Source: JBKJML01 sp046596415
GTDB taxonomy: Bacteria > Actinomycetota > Thermoleophilia > Gaiellales > Gaiellaceae
Assembly: GCA_046596415.1 (NCBI GenBank)
Contig: JBKJML010000119.1
Coordinates: 1 to 28,408 of the forward strand
Reading direction: 5' to 3'
Length of the DNA: 28,408 bases
In this document: positions 1 through 7,811 of the stretch, one piece after another
How the letters are laid out: every line of letters starts with the position of its first letter
Position numbering within the stretch: position 1 is the stretch's first letter
Program-made: the position numbers and the translations under genes
The notes under the pieces: model-generated
The model's database searches: none
Told to the model about the DNA's origin: nothing
The model's input: only the letters and a program-made list of their open reading frames with translations

Positions 1-79
1 GCGTTGATCGGGCGCTCGACCGAGCCGCGACGCGGCCGCCGGCGAGGCGCCAAGGGCCGGTGGTGCGGCATCGCACGGC

Positions 80-85
80 TATAGT
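80..85 (+). promoter_or_regulatory. -10 element upstream of the response regulator
   Basis: TATAGT is a strong match to a primary-sigma -10 hexamer and lies 39 nt before the TTG start of the response-regulator gene. No convincing -35 hexamer is seen 16-18 nt upstream. Transcription would begin near position 92, leaving an untranslated leader of about 33 nt. CTATAG is nearly symmetric, so the site could also work leftward, but I see no convincing leftward gene at the window edge. Confidence 0.45.
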
Positions 86-124
86 AGGCCAGGGCAGGCC
101 CCCACAGCGACCTCGCAAGGCCCA

Positions 125-826
125 TTGCCTGACGCCTCCACCATCCTCCTCGTTGACGACGAGGACTCGATCCAGAAGCTCCTGACCTACCCGCTCGAGC
201 GTGACGGGTTCAGGGTGGTCGCAGCACGCGACGGCGAGGAGGCGCTCCTGCGCTTCTCGGAGCAGCCCTTCGACCTTGTCGTGCTCGACATCATGCTGCC
301 CCGCCTCGATGGTCTCGAGGTCTGCAAGCGGCTGCGCGCGGAGAGCAACGTGCCGATCATCATGCTCACCGCCCGCGACGACGAACTCGACAAGGTGCTC
401 GGGCTCGAGCTCGGCGCCGACGACTACATCACGAAGCCGTTCTCGATCCGCGAGTTCCGGAGTCGGGTCCGCGCGTTGCTGCGCCGAGCAGCCGCTCCAC
501 GCGCCGGCGACCGCGACGAGGAGGACGTGATCGAGGCGGAAGGCGTCCGGATCGACGTACCGCGGCGCACGGTTGAGGTCGCGGGCCGCCAGGCGCGGCT
601 CACCTACGTCGAATTCGAGTTGCTGGCCGTGCTGGCGCGGAGCCCGGGCCGCGTCTTCTCGCGCCGGCAGCTCCTCGAGCGGCTGCGCGGAGGCGCCGAC
701 TACCGTGAGCCACGCACGATCGACGTCCACGTGCGCCATCTGCGCGAGAAGATCGAGCGCGACCCGCGCGAGCCGGAGCTGATCCTGACCGTCCGGGGTG
801 TCGGCTACCGCTTCCGCGACCGTTGA
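125..826 (+). CDS. OmpR/PhoB-family response regulator
   Basis: This is a two-component response regulator of 233 residues. The receiver domain (about 6-118) has the acidic pair D11/D12, phospho-acceptor D55 in LVVLDIMLP, switch T82 in MLTA, Y101 and K104 in YITKPF. The C-terminal winged helix (about 135-230) carries the typical TIDVHVRHLREKIE and VRGVGYRF motifs. It would be phosphorylated by the histidine kinase encoded next and would bind DNA as a dimer, usually at direct repeats. The start is TTG with a weak AAGG 4 nt upstream; no better in-frame start is visible. Its stop overlaps the kinase start (TTGA), so the pair should be translationally coupled. The regulon cannot be read from sequence; the protease downstream suggests an envelope-stress role (inference). 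Confidence 0.95.
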   Translation: MPDASTILLVDDEDSIQKLLTYPLERDGFRVVAARDGEEALLRFSEQPFDLVVLDIMLPRLDGLEVCKRLRAESNVPIIMLTARDDELDKVLGLELGADDYITKPFSIREFRSRVRALLRRAAAPRAGDRDEEDVIEAEGVRIDVPRRTVEVAGRQARLTYVEFELLAVLARSPGRVFSRRQLLERLRGGADYREPRTIDVHVRHLREKIERDPREPELILTVRGVGYRFRDR

Positions 827-2217
827 TCAGGCCGCGCGGGATCCGGGTTCGACTCGCTCTCGCGCTGCTCGTCGTCGTCGCGGGCGCGCTCGGTGCCGCG
901 TACGCCGTTGTCGTCCCGTCGCTCCAGGACAGGCTGATCCAGGCCAAGCTCGTCCAGCTCGAGCGCGACGCTGTCCCGGCGATCGCAGCCTTCCCGAGCG
1001 ACCGCATCTCCTGGCAGCGCTGGGCCGAGGAGAACACGTTCCTCGTCAACGCGCGGATCGTCGTCTACGACGTGTTGACCACGAATCCGCCGGCACTGAC
1101 TGCGTTCGCGGACGCGCGCAGTTCCGGTGCGCGCGACGTCGAGCGCGACCTGACGGCCGACATCGCTGCCGCAACCGGCCAGACGCAGCGCGGGCTCGTG
1201 ACCCGCAGCGGGAAGCGCTATGCGGAGGTCGCCGTCCCGCTCACGTCGGCCGGGCCCGTCGTCCTCTTCGTCTCCTCGCTCTCCGACCCGCTTGCGACCG
1301 TCAACCTCGTCAAGCGGCGACTGCTCGGCGCTGCCGCGATCGCGCTCCTCGTCGCGCTGACCCTCGGCCTCGTCGCCGCGGGGCTGCACGCCGGCCGGAT
1401 TCGGCGCCTGGAGCGTGCCGCGGAGCGGATCGCCGGCGGGCGATTCGACGAGCCCGTCGTCGACGGCGGCAACGACGAGCTCGGCGAGCTCGCAGCAGCC
1501 TTCGAACGGATGCGCCTTCGTGTGGCACAGCTCGACCGCGCCCGGCGCGAGTTCATCGCCAACGCCTCGCACGAACTACGCACGCCGCTTTTCTCGCTCG
1601 GCGGTTTTCTCGAGCTCATGGACGACGAGGACCTCGACGAAGCGACGCGCGACGAGTTCCTCGCGACGATGCGCGAACAGGTCGAGCGACTGACCAGGCT
1701 CGCGACCGACCTGCTCGACCTCTCCCGTGTCGACGCGGGGCACCTACACGTCGAAGCGGAGACCGTGGATCTCGGGCTCGTCGCGAGCGCGCTCGCGGAA
1801 GAGTTCCGCGCTGTCGCCGAGCAGACCCAGCATCCGCTTCGGCAGCGGATCGAGCAGCGGGCCGACGCTCGCGCCGACGAGCAGCGCGTGCTCCAGGTGG
1901 GTCGGGCGCTGATCGGCAACGCGATCGTCCACACGCCGCCAGGAACGACCGTGACGCTCCACGTCGGGCGCGACAACGGACGCGTCTTCCTGGCGGTCGA
2001 GGACGAGGGCCCGGGTGTGCCGGCCACTGACGCGCCGCACGTCTTCGACCGGTTCTACCGCGGCGACAGAACCGTCGCCTCCGGCAGCGGGCTCGGGCTT
2101 GCGATCGCGAACGAGCTCGCCGGGCTGATGGGTGGCGCGGTGCGGCTCGAGTCCCAGCCGGGCCGCACGCGATTTCGGCTCGACCTGGCGCCGTCCACAG
2201 AGACCGACGCGGTCTGA
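823..2217 (+). CDS. Sensor histidine kinase
   Basis: This membrane sensor kinase of 464 residues is the partner of the preceding response regulator. TM1 spans about residues 9-31. An extracytoplasmic sensor region of about 135 residues follows, then TM2 (about 167-189), a HAMP linker (about 190-242), the dimerisation/phospho-acceptor helix with H250 in ASHELRTPL, and a HATPase domain with N-box N366 (GNAIVHTPPGT), G1 DEGPGVP and G2 GSGLGLAI. The domain order and length are standard for a class I kinase. The start is TTG overlapping the regulator stop by 4 nt. The sensor region has no recognisable PAS or Cache motif, so the signal is unknown. Confidence 0.95.
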   Translation: MIRPRGIRVRLALALLVVVAGALGAAYAVVVPSLQDRLIQAKLVQLERDAVPAIAAFPSDRISWQRWAEENTFLVNARIVVYDVLTTNPPALTAFADARSSGARDVERDLTADIAAATGQTQRGLVTRSGKRYAEVAVPLTSAGPVVLFVSSLSDPLATVNLVKRRLLGAAAIALLVALTLGLVAAGLHAGRIRRLERAAERIAGGRFDEPVVDGGNDELGELAAAFERMRLRVAQLDRARREFIANASHELRTPLFSLGGFLELMDDEDLDEATRDEFLATMREQVERLTRLATDLLDLSRVDAGHLHVEAETVDLGLVASALAEEFRAVAEQTQHPLRQRIEQRADARADEQRVLQVGRALIGNAIVHTPPGTTVTLHVGRDNGRVFLAVEDEGPGVPATDAPHVFDRFYRGDRTVASGSGLGLAIANELAGLMGGAVRLESQPGRTRFRLDLAPSTETDAV

Positions 2218-2220
2218 AGT

Positions 2221-2238
2221 CGTTTTCACGTGAAAACG
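2221..2238. promoter_or_regulatory. Perfect 18-bp palindrome, putative operator of the protease gene
   Basis: CGTTTTCACGTGAAAACG is a perfect inverted repeat with no spacer, starting 3 nt after the kinase stop codon. Its centre is 41.5 nt upstream of the GTG of the HtrA-like gene, which is also the predicted transcription start. A site at -41.5 is the classical place for a class II activator that touches sigma at the -35 region. The -35 hexamer is poor, as expected for an activated promoter. The binding protein is unknown; OmpR-family regulators usually prefer direct repeats, so the neighbouring regulator is not the obvious candidate. An RNA hairpin is a less likely alternative because the palindrome lacks a loop and a U run. 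Confidence 0.6.
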
Positions 2239-2258
2239 GCGGTGGGGCAACCCGCGGC

Positions 2259-2264
2259 TACAGT
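2259..2264 (+). promoter_or_regulatory. -10 element of a leaderless htrA promoter
   Basis: TACAGT followed by exactly 6 nt and then the GTG start codon. This spacing places transcription start on the first base of the start codon, as in leaderless actinobacterial mRNAs. No Shine-Dalgarno sequence precedes the GTG, which fits. The -35 region overlaps or abuts the palindrome just upstream. Confidence 0.5.
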
Positions 2265-2270
2265 GGCGGC

Positions 2271-3470
2271 GTGCGTCCCGGAGCCGTAGCAACCGTCTCG
2301 CTCGTCGCCGCCGTGCTCGGCGGCGTCGTGGCGCTTGCCGGCGCGCGCACGGCGGGTTGGGTGGGCGACGGCGCCGCCACGACGACCGTGGTCGTGGGCG
2401 GCGGCTCCACGGCGGTCACCGCGGCACCGTCGAGCGCGCGCCCGTTGACCGGCAACGGCTTCGACCCGGCGGCGATCTACGCGAACCGGTCGGCCGGCGT
2501 GGTGACGATCTACAGCTTCTTCGGCTCCGAGCGCAACAGTGCGTCGCAAGGGTCGGGCTTCGTCGTCTCCGACGACGGCCACATCCTCACCAACTCGCAC
2601 GTCGTCACGAACGTGGGTGAGAGCAATGGGGCTGCGCAGGGCGCGACGCGGGTCTACGTCGAGTTCGCAGACGGTGACCGTGTCGAGGGGAAGGTCGTCG
2701 GGTGGGACATCTTCGACGATGTCGGCCTCGTCCAGGTCGATCCGAAGGATCACGCGCTCGTCCCCGTGCCGCTCGGGGACTCCGGCCAGGTGGCGGTCGG
2801 TGAGCCGGTGGCGGCGATCGGCTCCCCGTTCGGGAACCAGACCTCGCTCGCCGTCGGTGTCGTCGCGGCGACCGGCCGTTCGATCGGCTCGCTCACGTCA
2901 CGCTACGACGTCGCCGACGCGATCCAGATCGATGCGCCGATCAACAAGGGCAACTCGGGCGGGCCGCTGTTCGATGCGCGCGGGCGGGTGATCGGGATCA
3001 ACTCCCAGATCAACTCCGAGTCGGGCACCGCCGAGGGGGTCGGCTTCGCGATCCCGATCAATGCCGCAAAACGTTCGATGGAGCAGCTGATCTCGAGGGG
3101 CAAGGTCGCCTATGCGTTCATCGGTGTCTCGACCGAGGACGTGACGCCTTCGATCGCCCGGCACTTCGGCTACTCGGCGGAGCGCGGCGCGCTCGTCGCG
3201 CGCGTCGAGAGTGGCACTCCGGCGGCGGCCGCGGGCCTGCAGGGCAGCACGCGCACCGAGAGCTTCAACGGCGCCAACGTCTCCGTCGGCGGTGACGTGA
3301 TCGTCGCGATCGACGGCCAGGCAGTTGCGAGCGCGGAGGACCTGATCAGGATCGTCAGTGATCGCCTCGTGCCAGGGCAGACGGCGAGCTTCTCCGTCCT
3401 CCGCAAAGGAACGAAGCGGCTCTCGCTCTCGGTGAAGCTCGGCCAGCGAAGCGAGGCACCCACGCCCTGA
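2271..3470 (+). CDS. htrA: HtrA/DegP-like serine protease with PDZ domain
   Basis: This membrane-anchored trypsin-fold protease of 399 residues probably degrades or refolds damaged envelope proteins. An N-terminal hydrophobic segment (about 5-25) acts as signal anchor, followed by a Thr/Val/Gly-rich linker. The protease domain (about 65-275) has the full triad: H110 in NSHVV, D150 in FDDVGLV and S229 in GNSGGPL. A single PDZ domain lies at about 285-390. The length is typical for actinobacterial HtrA. The gene lies 53 nt after the kinase stop with its own promoter and a perfect palindrome, so it may answer to a separate regulator as well as read-through from the two-component operon. GTG is chosen as start because of the -10 spacing and because it precedes the hydrophobic anchor. 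Confidence 0.93.
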   Translation: MRPGAVATVSLVAAVLGGVVALAGARTAGWVGDGAATTTVVVGGGSTAVTAAPSSARPLTGNGFDPAAIYANRSAGVVTIYSFFGSERNSASQGSGFVVSDDGHILTNSHVVTNVGESNGAAQGATRVYVEFADGDRVEGKVVGWDIFDDVGLVQVDPKDHALVPVPLGDSGQVAVGEPVAAIGSPFGNQTSLAVGVVAATGRSIGSLTSRYDVADAIQIDAPINKGNSGGPLFDARGRVIGINSQINSESGTAEGVGFAIPINAAKRSMEQLISRGKVAYAFIGVSTEDVTPSIARHFGYSAERGALVARVESGTPAAAAGLQGSTRTESFNGANVSVGGDVIVAIDGQAVASAEDLIRIVSDRLVPGQTASFSVLRKGTKRLSLSVKLGQRSEAPTP

Positions 3471-3584
3471 TTCCGTTTAAGCTCGGCCGGAGCGCGGGAG
3501 GAGAACCACAAGCCCGTAATCGGTTCGCACAGGTTTCGGCGTAATACGTTTCGATTCAATGAGTTTTGGAGACAATCTGCGGTG

Positions 3585-4007
3585 ATGGCGCATACGGTCG
3601 ATGAGACATGCAGGGTGACGTTGACGATCCCGGCCCGGCCGGAGTACATCACTCTGTCGCGGCTTGCCCTGACAGGGCTCTCGCGCGTGCGCCCGCTCGG
3701 CGAGGAGACGCTCGCCGACCTGAAGCTCGCGACCACCGAGGCCTGCTCGAACTCGGTTCGCCACGCGTACCCGGACGGCGACGGGACGGTCGAGATCGCC
3801 TTCGAGCTCTCGGAGTCGAGCCTGTCCGTCGAGGTCGCCGACTCCGGCGAGGGCTTCGAGCCGTCCGACCACTCGGCCCCCTCGGTGGGCGACGATCTCA
3901 CGGAGGGCGGGCTCGGGATCGCGATCATCCGCTCGATCGCGGACGAGCTCGAGATCGGTGCGCGGGACGGCGGCGGCTCACGGCTGCGCTTCGTCAAGAC
4001 CCTCTGA
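3585..4007 (+). CDS. RsbW-like anti-sigma factor (HATPase_c_2)
   Basis: This is a small cytoplasmic ATPase of 140 residues from the GHKL family, like RsbW/SpoIIAB. These proteins bind a stress sigma factor or phosphorylate an anti-anti-sigma factor. It shows the N-box EACSNSVRHAYP, the G1 box DSGEGF and the G2 box GGLGIAI, with no dimerisation helix or His box, so it is not a two-component kinase. No sigma factor or STAS partner lies next to it, so its target is elsewhere. Two starts compete: GTG at 3582 with GGAG 10 nt upstream, or ATG at 3585 preceded by CAATCT and 6 nt, which would be leaderless. The 111-nt gap upstream also holds a weak -10-like TACGTT at 3545-3550 and nothing else recognisable. 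Confidence 0.85.
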   Translation: MAHTVDETCRVTLTIPARPEYITLSRLALTGLSRVRPLGEETLADLKLATTEACSNSVRHAYPDGDGTVEIAFELSESSLSVEVADSGEGFEPSDHSAPSVGDDLTEGGLGIAIIRSIADELEIGARDGGGSRLRFVKTL

Positions 4008-4020
4008 GCACCCGCGTGAC

Positions 4021-5448
4021 GTGATCGCGCAGCGCCGCACGCTGCTCGTCGTGTCGAATCGCGGCCCGGTGGGCTACGACCGGGACAGCACGGGGGAGCG
4101 GATCGTCCGACGCGGCTCGGGCGGGCTCGTCACGGCGCTGCGCGGCCTGCTGGCACGTCACGACGTCACCTGGATCGCGAGCGCGACGACAGCGGAGGAG
4201 CGCAGTCTCGCCGCCGCAGGCACACTCGACGAGGTCGCGAAGGACGGCTCCGCGTACCGGCTGCGCTTCGTCGACCACGATCCGGTCGCCTACGACCTCT
4301 TCTACAACGTGGTCGCGAACCCCGCCCTCTGGTTCGTCCAGCATGATCTCTGGGATCTGAAGCGGGATCCCGGCGCCGACCTGATCAGGGCCTGGGAGCA
4401 GGGGTACGTGCCCGTGAACGCCGCGTTCGCCGACGCCGTGGCCGAGGAGCTCGAGCGAGAGCCGGGCGCGGCGGTCTTCTTCCACGACTACCACCTCTAC
4501 GTGGCGCCGGCGCTCGTGCGGAAGCGCTGTCCTGACGCGCTGACGATGCATTTCGTCCACATTCCGTGGGTGCCGCCGCCAGCCTGGAGCGTGCTGCCCG
4601 CCGCGATCGTCGAGGCCGTGCACGCGGGGCTCTGCGCCAACGATGTCGTCGGCTTCCACACCGAGCGCTGGCGGCGTGCATTCCTCGACTGCGTCACCGA
4701 CGTGCTGGGGCGGGGAGCCGTCGGCAAGACGCTCGTCACGGCTCACCCGATTTCGGTCGACGTGGCCGAGTTCGACGAGTTGCGTTCGAGCGAGGCGGTG
4801 CTCGCCGCCGAGCGTTCTCTGCTCGCTTCGCGGCCGGAGCTCCTGATCCTGCGCGTCGACCGCACCGACCCCTCGAAGAACGCGGTGCGTGGGATCGAGG
4901 CCTACGGCCTCCTGCTCGAGCGCCGGCCCGATCTGCACGGGCGCATCGAGCTGCATGCGCTGCTCGACCCGTCGCGGCAGTCGATTCCCGAGTACGCGGA
5001 CTACCTCGGGCGGATCGAGGCCGCCGCGGCGACGCTGCAGGCGCGTTTCGCCCGTCCGGACTGGCAGCCGCTGCATCTACGGGTCGCGGACGACTTCGCG
5101 GCTTCGGTCGCCGCCTACAAGCAGTTCGACGTGCTGCTCGTGAACGCGGTGATGGACGGGCTGAACCTCGTCTCGAAGGAGGCGCCGTTCGTGAACGAGC
5201 GCGATGGCGTGCTCGTGCTGTCGCGTCAGGCGGGGGCCTTCGACGAACTCGGCGCGTTCGTGGTGCCGGTCGACCCGCTGGATGTCGAGGGCCAGGCGGA
5301 CGCACTTGAGCTCGCACTTCAGCTCGAGCCGGCGAAGCGGCGCCTTTGGCGGGCCGCGATCGAGGCCCAGGTTCGCACCCACGACCTCGGTGCGTGGCTC
5401 GAGGCGGTTCTCTCCGACCTCGATCGCGCCAGTACGATCCGGACATGA
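4021..5448 (+). CDS. otsA: Divergent GT20 trehalose-6-phosphate synthase
   Basis: This retaining glycosyltransferase of family GT20, 475 residues, has two Rossmann-like domains. Family members join a nucleotide-activated glucose to glucose-6-phosphate. Visible motifs are LLVVSNRGPV near the N-terminus, FFHDYHLYVAP, VHIPW, the donor-site stretch VDRTDPSKN (the R and K of the classical RLDYSKG), and DGLNLVSKE with its Asp. It departs from E. coli OtsA in places that touch the sugars: HIPWVPPPAW instead of HIPFP-PE, and HPISVD instead of YPIGI. The acceptor could therefore differ, for example a glucosylglycerol-phosphate-type product. No otsB phosphatase is adjacent. The start is the GTG 13 nt after the anti-sigma stop; a longer reading from 3958 would overlap that gene and adds no family-like residues. 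The stop overlaps the moaC ATG. Confidence 0.85.
   Translation: MIAQRRTLLVVSNRGPVGYDRDSTGERIVRRGSGGLVTALRGLLARHDVTWIASATTAEERSLAAAGTLDEVAKDGSAYRLRFVDHDPVAYDLFYNVVANPALWFVQHDLWDLKRDPGADLIRAWEQGYVPVNAAFADAVAEELEREPGAAVFFHDYHLYVAPALVRKRCPDALTMHFVHIPWVPPPAWSVLPAAIVEAVHAGLCANDVVGFHTERWRRAFLDCVTDVLGRGAVGKTLVTAHPISVDVAEFDELRSSEAVLAAERSLLASRPELLILRVDRTDPSKNAVRGIEAYGLLLERRPDLHGRIELHALLDPSRQSIPEYADYLGRIEAAAATLQARFARPDWQPLHLRVADDFAASVAAYKQFDVLLVNAVMDGLNLVSKEAPFVNERDGVLVLSRQAGAFDELGAFVVPVDPLDVEGQADALELALQLEPAKRRLWRAAIEAQVRTHDLGAWLEAVLSDLDRASTIRT
5433..5438 (+). promoter_or_regulatory. Possible internal -10 element for moaC
   Basis: TACGAT is followed by exactly 6 nt and the ATG of moaC, inside the last codons of the trehalose-phosphate synthase gene. 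The spacing matches the other leaderless starts in this window. The -35 region is weak. It would let the cofactor genes be transcribed apart from the stress genes upstream. Confidence 0.35.
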
Positions 5449-5894
5449 GCCGCGACCTCTCGCACGTCGACAACGCCGGCTCCGTGCGGATGGTCGACGT
5501 GGGCGCGAAGCCGCTGTCCCGCCGTCGCGCGGTCGCACGGGCCACCGTCCGGATGGCGCCTGACACGGCACGGCGGCTCAGGGCGCTGCCGAAGGGTGAC
5601 GCGCTCGCGACAGCCCAGCTCGCCGGAATCATGGCCGCGAAACGCACGAGCGAGCTGATTCCACTGTGCCATCCGCTGCCGCTCTCGCTCGTCGCCGTCG
5701 AGCTCGTAGTCGGTGACGACGCGGTGGAGATCGAGGCGATCGCCGAGACGACCGCTCAAACCGGGGTCGAGATGGAGGCGCTCGTGGCGGTTTCGATTGC
5801 CGCTCTGACCGTCTACGACATGGCGAAGGCGATCGACAAGGGGATGGTCGTTTCCGGCGTGACGCTGGTCGAGAAGACGAAGGAGCCCGTGTGA
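5445..5894 (+). CDS. moaC: Cyclic pyranopterin monophosphate synthase MoaC
   Basis: MoaC converts the MoaA product 3',8-cyclo-dihydro-GTP into cyclic pyranopterin monophosphate, an early step of molybdenum-cofactor synthesis. The 149-residue length is normal for the family. Recognisable are LSHVD at the N-terminus, LPKGD, the LCHPLPL block with C75 and H76, TGVEMEALVAVS, and the active-site segment YDMAKAIDKGM with its Asp and Lys residues. The ATG at 5445 is chosen because it gives the canonical N-terminus, overlaps the upstream stop (ATGA) and lies 6 nt after a -10-like hexamer; an in-frame extension to 5346 only reads through otsA. moaA, moaD and moaE are not in the window. Confidence 0.97.
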   Translation: MSRDLSHVDNAGSVRMVDVGAKPLSRRRAVARATVRMAPDTARRLRALPKGDALATAQLAGIMAAKRTSELIPLCHPLPLSLVAVELVVGDDAVEIEAIAETTAQTGVEMEALVAVSIAALTVYDMAKAIDKGMVVSGVTLVEKTKEPV

Positions 5895-6373
5895 TCGCCG
5901 CCGTGTTGACCGTCTCCGACGGCGTCGCCGCCGGCGCGCGAGACGACCGCAGCGGCGACCTGCTCGCCGAGCTCCTCGCAGCAGAGGGCTATGCCGTCGA
6001 GCGACGGGTGGTGGCCGACGAGGTCGACGCGATCGCCGACGCTATCGTCGAGCTCGCAGCGGGCGCCCGGCTCGTGTTGACGACCGGCGGCACGGGAGTC
6101 GCACCGCGTGACGTGACCCCCGAGGCGACCCGTTCGGTGATCGACCGCGAGGCGCCGGGCATCGCCCAGGCGATTCGTGCCGACTCGATCGCGAAGACGC
6201 CGCACGGCCTGCTCTCGCGGGGCGTCGCCGGCATCCACGGGCGCGCGCTCGTTGTGAATCTCCCCGGCTCGACCGGCGGCTGCCGCGATGGCTTCGAGGT
6301 GCTGCGGCCCGCCCTCGCGCATGCCCTGGCGCTGATCGCCGACGAACAGACCGCCCACCGGCAGACGACGTGA
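5891..6373 (+). CDS. moaB: MoaB/Mog-family molybdopterin adenylyltransferase
   Basis: This 160-residue protein of the MoaB/Mog family adenylates molybdopterin before molybdate insertion. It has LTVSDG at the N-terminus, the substrate-loop motif LTTGGTGVAPRDVTPEA and the C-terminal NLPGSTGGCRDGF motif. The start is GTG overlapping the moaC stop (GTGA). In actinobacteria this fold often stands in for E. coli MogA; a MoeA partner is not in the window. Placement directly behind moaC supports the molybdenum-cofactor assignment over a generic competence-damage-type protein. Confidence 0.92.
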   Translation: MIAAVLTVSDGVAAGARDDRSGDLLAELLAAEGYAVERRVVADEVDAIADAIVELAAGARLVLTTGGTGVAPRDVTPEATRSVIDREAPGIAQAIRADSIAKTPHGLLSRGVAGIHGRALVVNLPGSTGGCRDGFEVLRPALAHALALIADEQTAHRQTT

Positions 6374-7230
6374 CCGACGCGGCTGTGGGTCTGCCGAGGC
6401 GCTTCGCCTCGCTCGTCAAGCTCGAGCACACGGTTTTCGCGCTGCCGTTCGCCTACGTCGGCGCCCTGCTCGCCTCCGACGGGCTGCCGTCGGCCCGCGA
6501 GACGCTCTGGATTCTCGTCGCGATGGTCGGCGCCCGAACGCTCGCGATGGGACTGAACAGGCTGATCGACGCAGGGGTGGACGCACGGAATCCTCGCACC
6601 GCTTCGCGCGAGCTGCCCGCCGGGACGCTCGGCGTGGCCCAGGTGGCGCTGCTCTGCGCCGTGTCGCTCGCCCTCTTCCTCACCGCCGTCTTCCAGCTGG
6701 ACCCGCTCGTCCGCCTGCTGTGGCCGCTGCCGCTGCTGCTCTTCGTCGTCTACCCGTACCTGAAGCGGTTCACGTGGCTCTGCCACGAGTGGCTCGGCGT
6801 GTCGCTCGGCCTGGCGCCGGTCGGCGCCTGGGCGGCCGTCACGGGTGAGTTGCCGTGGGAGGCGTTCGCTCTCGGCGGTGCGGTCGCGCTCTGGGTGGCC
6901 GGCTTCGATCTCTTCTACGCGCTCTTCGACCTCGAGCACGACCGGGCCGAAGGGCTCCACTCGTGGGCGGTGCGGTTCGGTGAGCGCGGCACGTTCGTCG
7001 GTGCCCGCGCCCACCACCTCGGCACCGTCGCCCTGCTGACGCTCACCGGGGCGGGCCTCGGCGTGGGAGCCTTCTACTGGATCGGGGTGGCGGCAGTGGC
7101 GACGCTCCTCCTCTATGAGCACTCGCTCGTTCGGCCGGGCGACCTGCACCGGCTCGACGCGGCCTTCTTCACCACGAACGGCGTGATCAGCATCGTCTTC
7201 CTCGCCCTTGTGCTCGTGGACAGCGCATGA
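6370..7230 (+). CDS. mqnP: UbiA-family prenyltransferase, MqnP-like
   Basis: This integral-membrane aromatic prenyltransferase of 286 residues has about eight to nine membrane segments. Two Asp-rich sites bind the Mg-diphosphate of the prenyl donor: NRLIDAGVDARNPRT (about 63-77) and FDLFYALFDLEHDRAEGLHS. The second, with a DLEHDR-type motif followed by GLHS, matches the UbiA subgroup associated with the futalosine route to menaquinone (MqnP), rather than MenA or UbiA proper. That subgroup call is from memory of the motifs. The start GTG overlaps the previous stop (GTGA) and the stop overlaps ccmA (ATGA). Adjacency to cytochrome c and haem genes supports a respiratory quinone role. Haem O/A synthase (CtaB) is a less likely alternative. 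Confidence 0.8.
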   Translation: MTDAAVGLPRRFASLVKLEHTVFALPFAYVGALLASDGLPSARETLWILVAMVGARTLAMGLNRLIDAGVDARNPRTASRELPAGTLGVAQVALLCAVSLALFLTAVFQLDPLVRLLWPLPLLLFVVYPYLKRFTWLCHEWLGVSLGLAPVGAWAAVTGELPWEAFALGGAVALWVAGFDLFYALFDLEHDRAEGLHSWAVRFGERGTFVGARAHHLGTVALLTLTGAGLGVGAFYWIGVAAVATLLLYEHSLVRPGDLHRLDAAFFTTNGVISIVFLALVLVDSA

Positions 7231-7811
7231 TCCACGGCCGCGGTCTCGAGAAGCGCTACGGCCGCAAGCGTGTCTTCGCCGGGGTCGACGTCGACCTCGA
7301 GCGCGACGGCTTCCTTGTTGTCACAGGAGCCAACGGATCAGGCAAGTCGACGCTGCTGCGGCTCGTGGCTGGGCTGGCGACGCCGACTCGGGGCGAGCTC
7401 GAGGTACGGACGGAGCGCTCCCGGCTCGGCTATCTCGCCCACGAGCCGCTCGTCTACCGGGAGCTGACGGGGTTCGAGAACCTGGATCTCTACGGACGGC
7501 TCTATCGCGTGCCGGAGCGGCGCGAGCGGATCGGGATGCTCCTCGAGCGCTTCGGGCTCTGGGAGGCGCGCGGCGAGCGCACGGGCACCTACTCGCGCGG
7601 GATGACGCAGCGACTCGCGCTCTGTCGCGTGCTCCTGCACGAGCCCGACCTCCTGCTTCTCGACGAGCCCTACACGGCGCTCGACGCGGAGGGCGCGGCA
7701 CTCCTCGACCGCGAGCTCGCCGAGCTTCGAGGCAGCCGCGCGATCCTGCTGTCGACTCACGAACCGCAGCGGGTGGAGCGTTTTGCCTCCGCTCAGTTGG
7801 TGTTGGCGTGA
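7227..7811 (+). CDS. ccmA: Cytochrome c maturation ABC ATPase CcmA
   Basis: CcmA powers the CcmABCD complex that releases haem-loaded CcmE during System I cytochrome c maturation. The protein has 194 residues, short as expected for CcmA. Walker A is GANGSGKST, the signature is the CcmA-like variant TYSRGMTQRLAL rather than LSGGQ, Walker B is LLLLDEPYTALD, and the H-loop is STHE. It starts with ATG overlapping the prenyltransferase stop and overlaps ccmB by GTGA. CcmE, CcmF and CcmH are absent here and must be elsewhere if the system is complete. Confidence 0.92.
   Translation: MIHGRGLEKRYGRKRVFAGVDVDLERDGFLVVTGANGSGKSTLLRLVAGLATPTRGELEVRTERSRLGYLAHEPLVYRELTGFENLDLYGRLYRVPERRERIGMLLERFGLWEARGERTGTYSRGMTQRLALCRVLLHEPDLLLLDEPYTALDAEGAALLDRELAELRGSRAILLSTHEPQRVERFASAQLVLA

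Noticed and set aside
1..124. Open frames at the left edge, including one on the plus strand ending at the TAG at 82-84 and a leftward frame from an ATG near 79.
   Set aside because: They are too short, Arg/Pro-rich and without recognisable motifs; in DNA this GC-rich open frames are expected by chance.
3475..3500. GTTTAA as the -35 of a SigB-type promoter for the anti-sigma gene.
   Set aside because: No GGGTAT-like -10 occurs at 12-15 nt; the match is half a promoter only.
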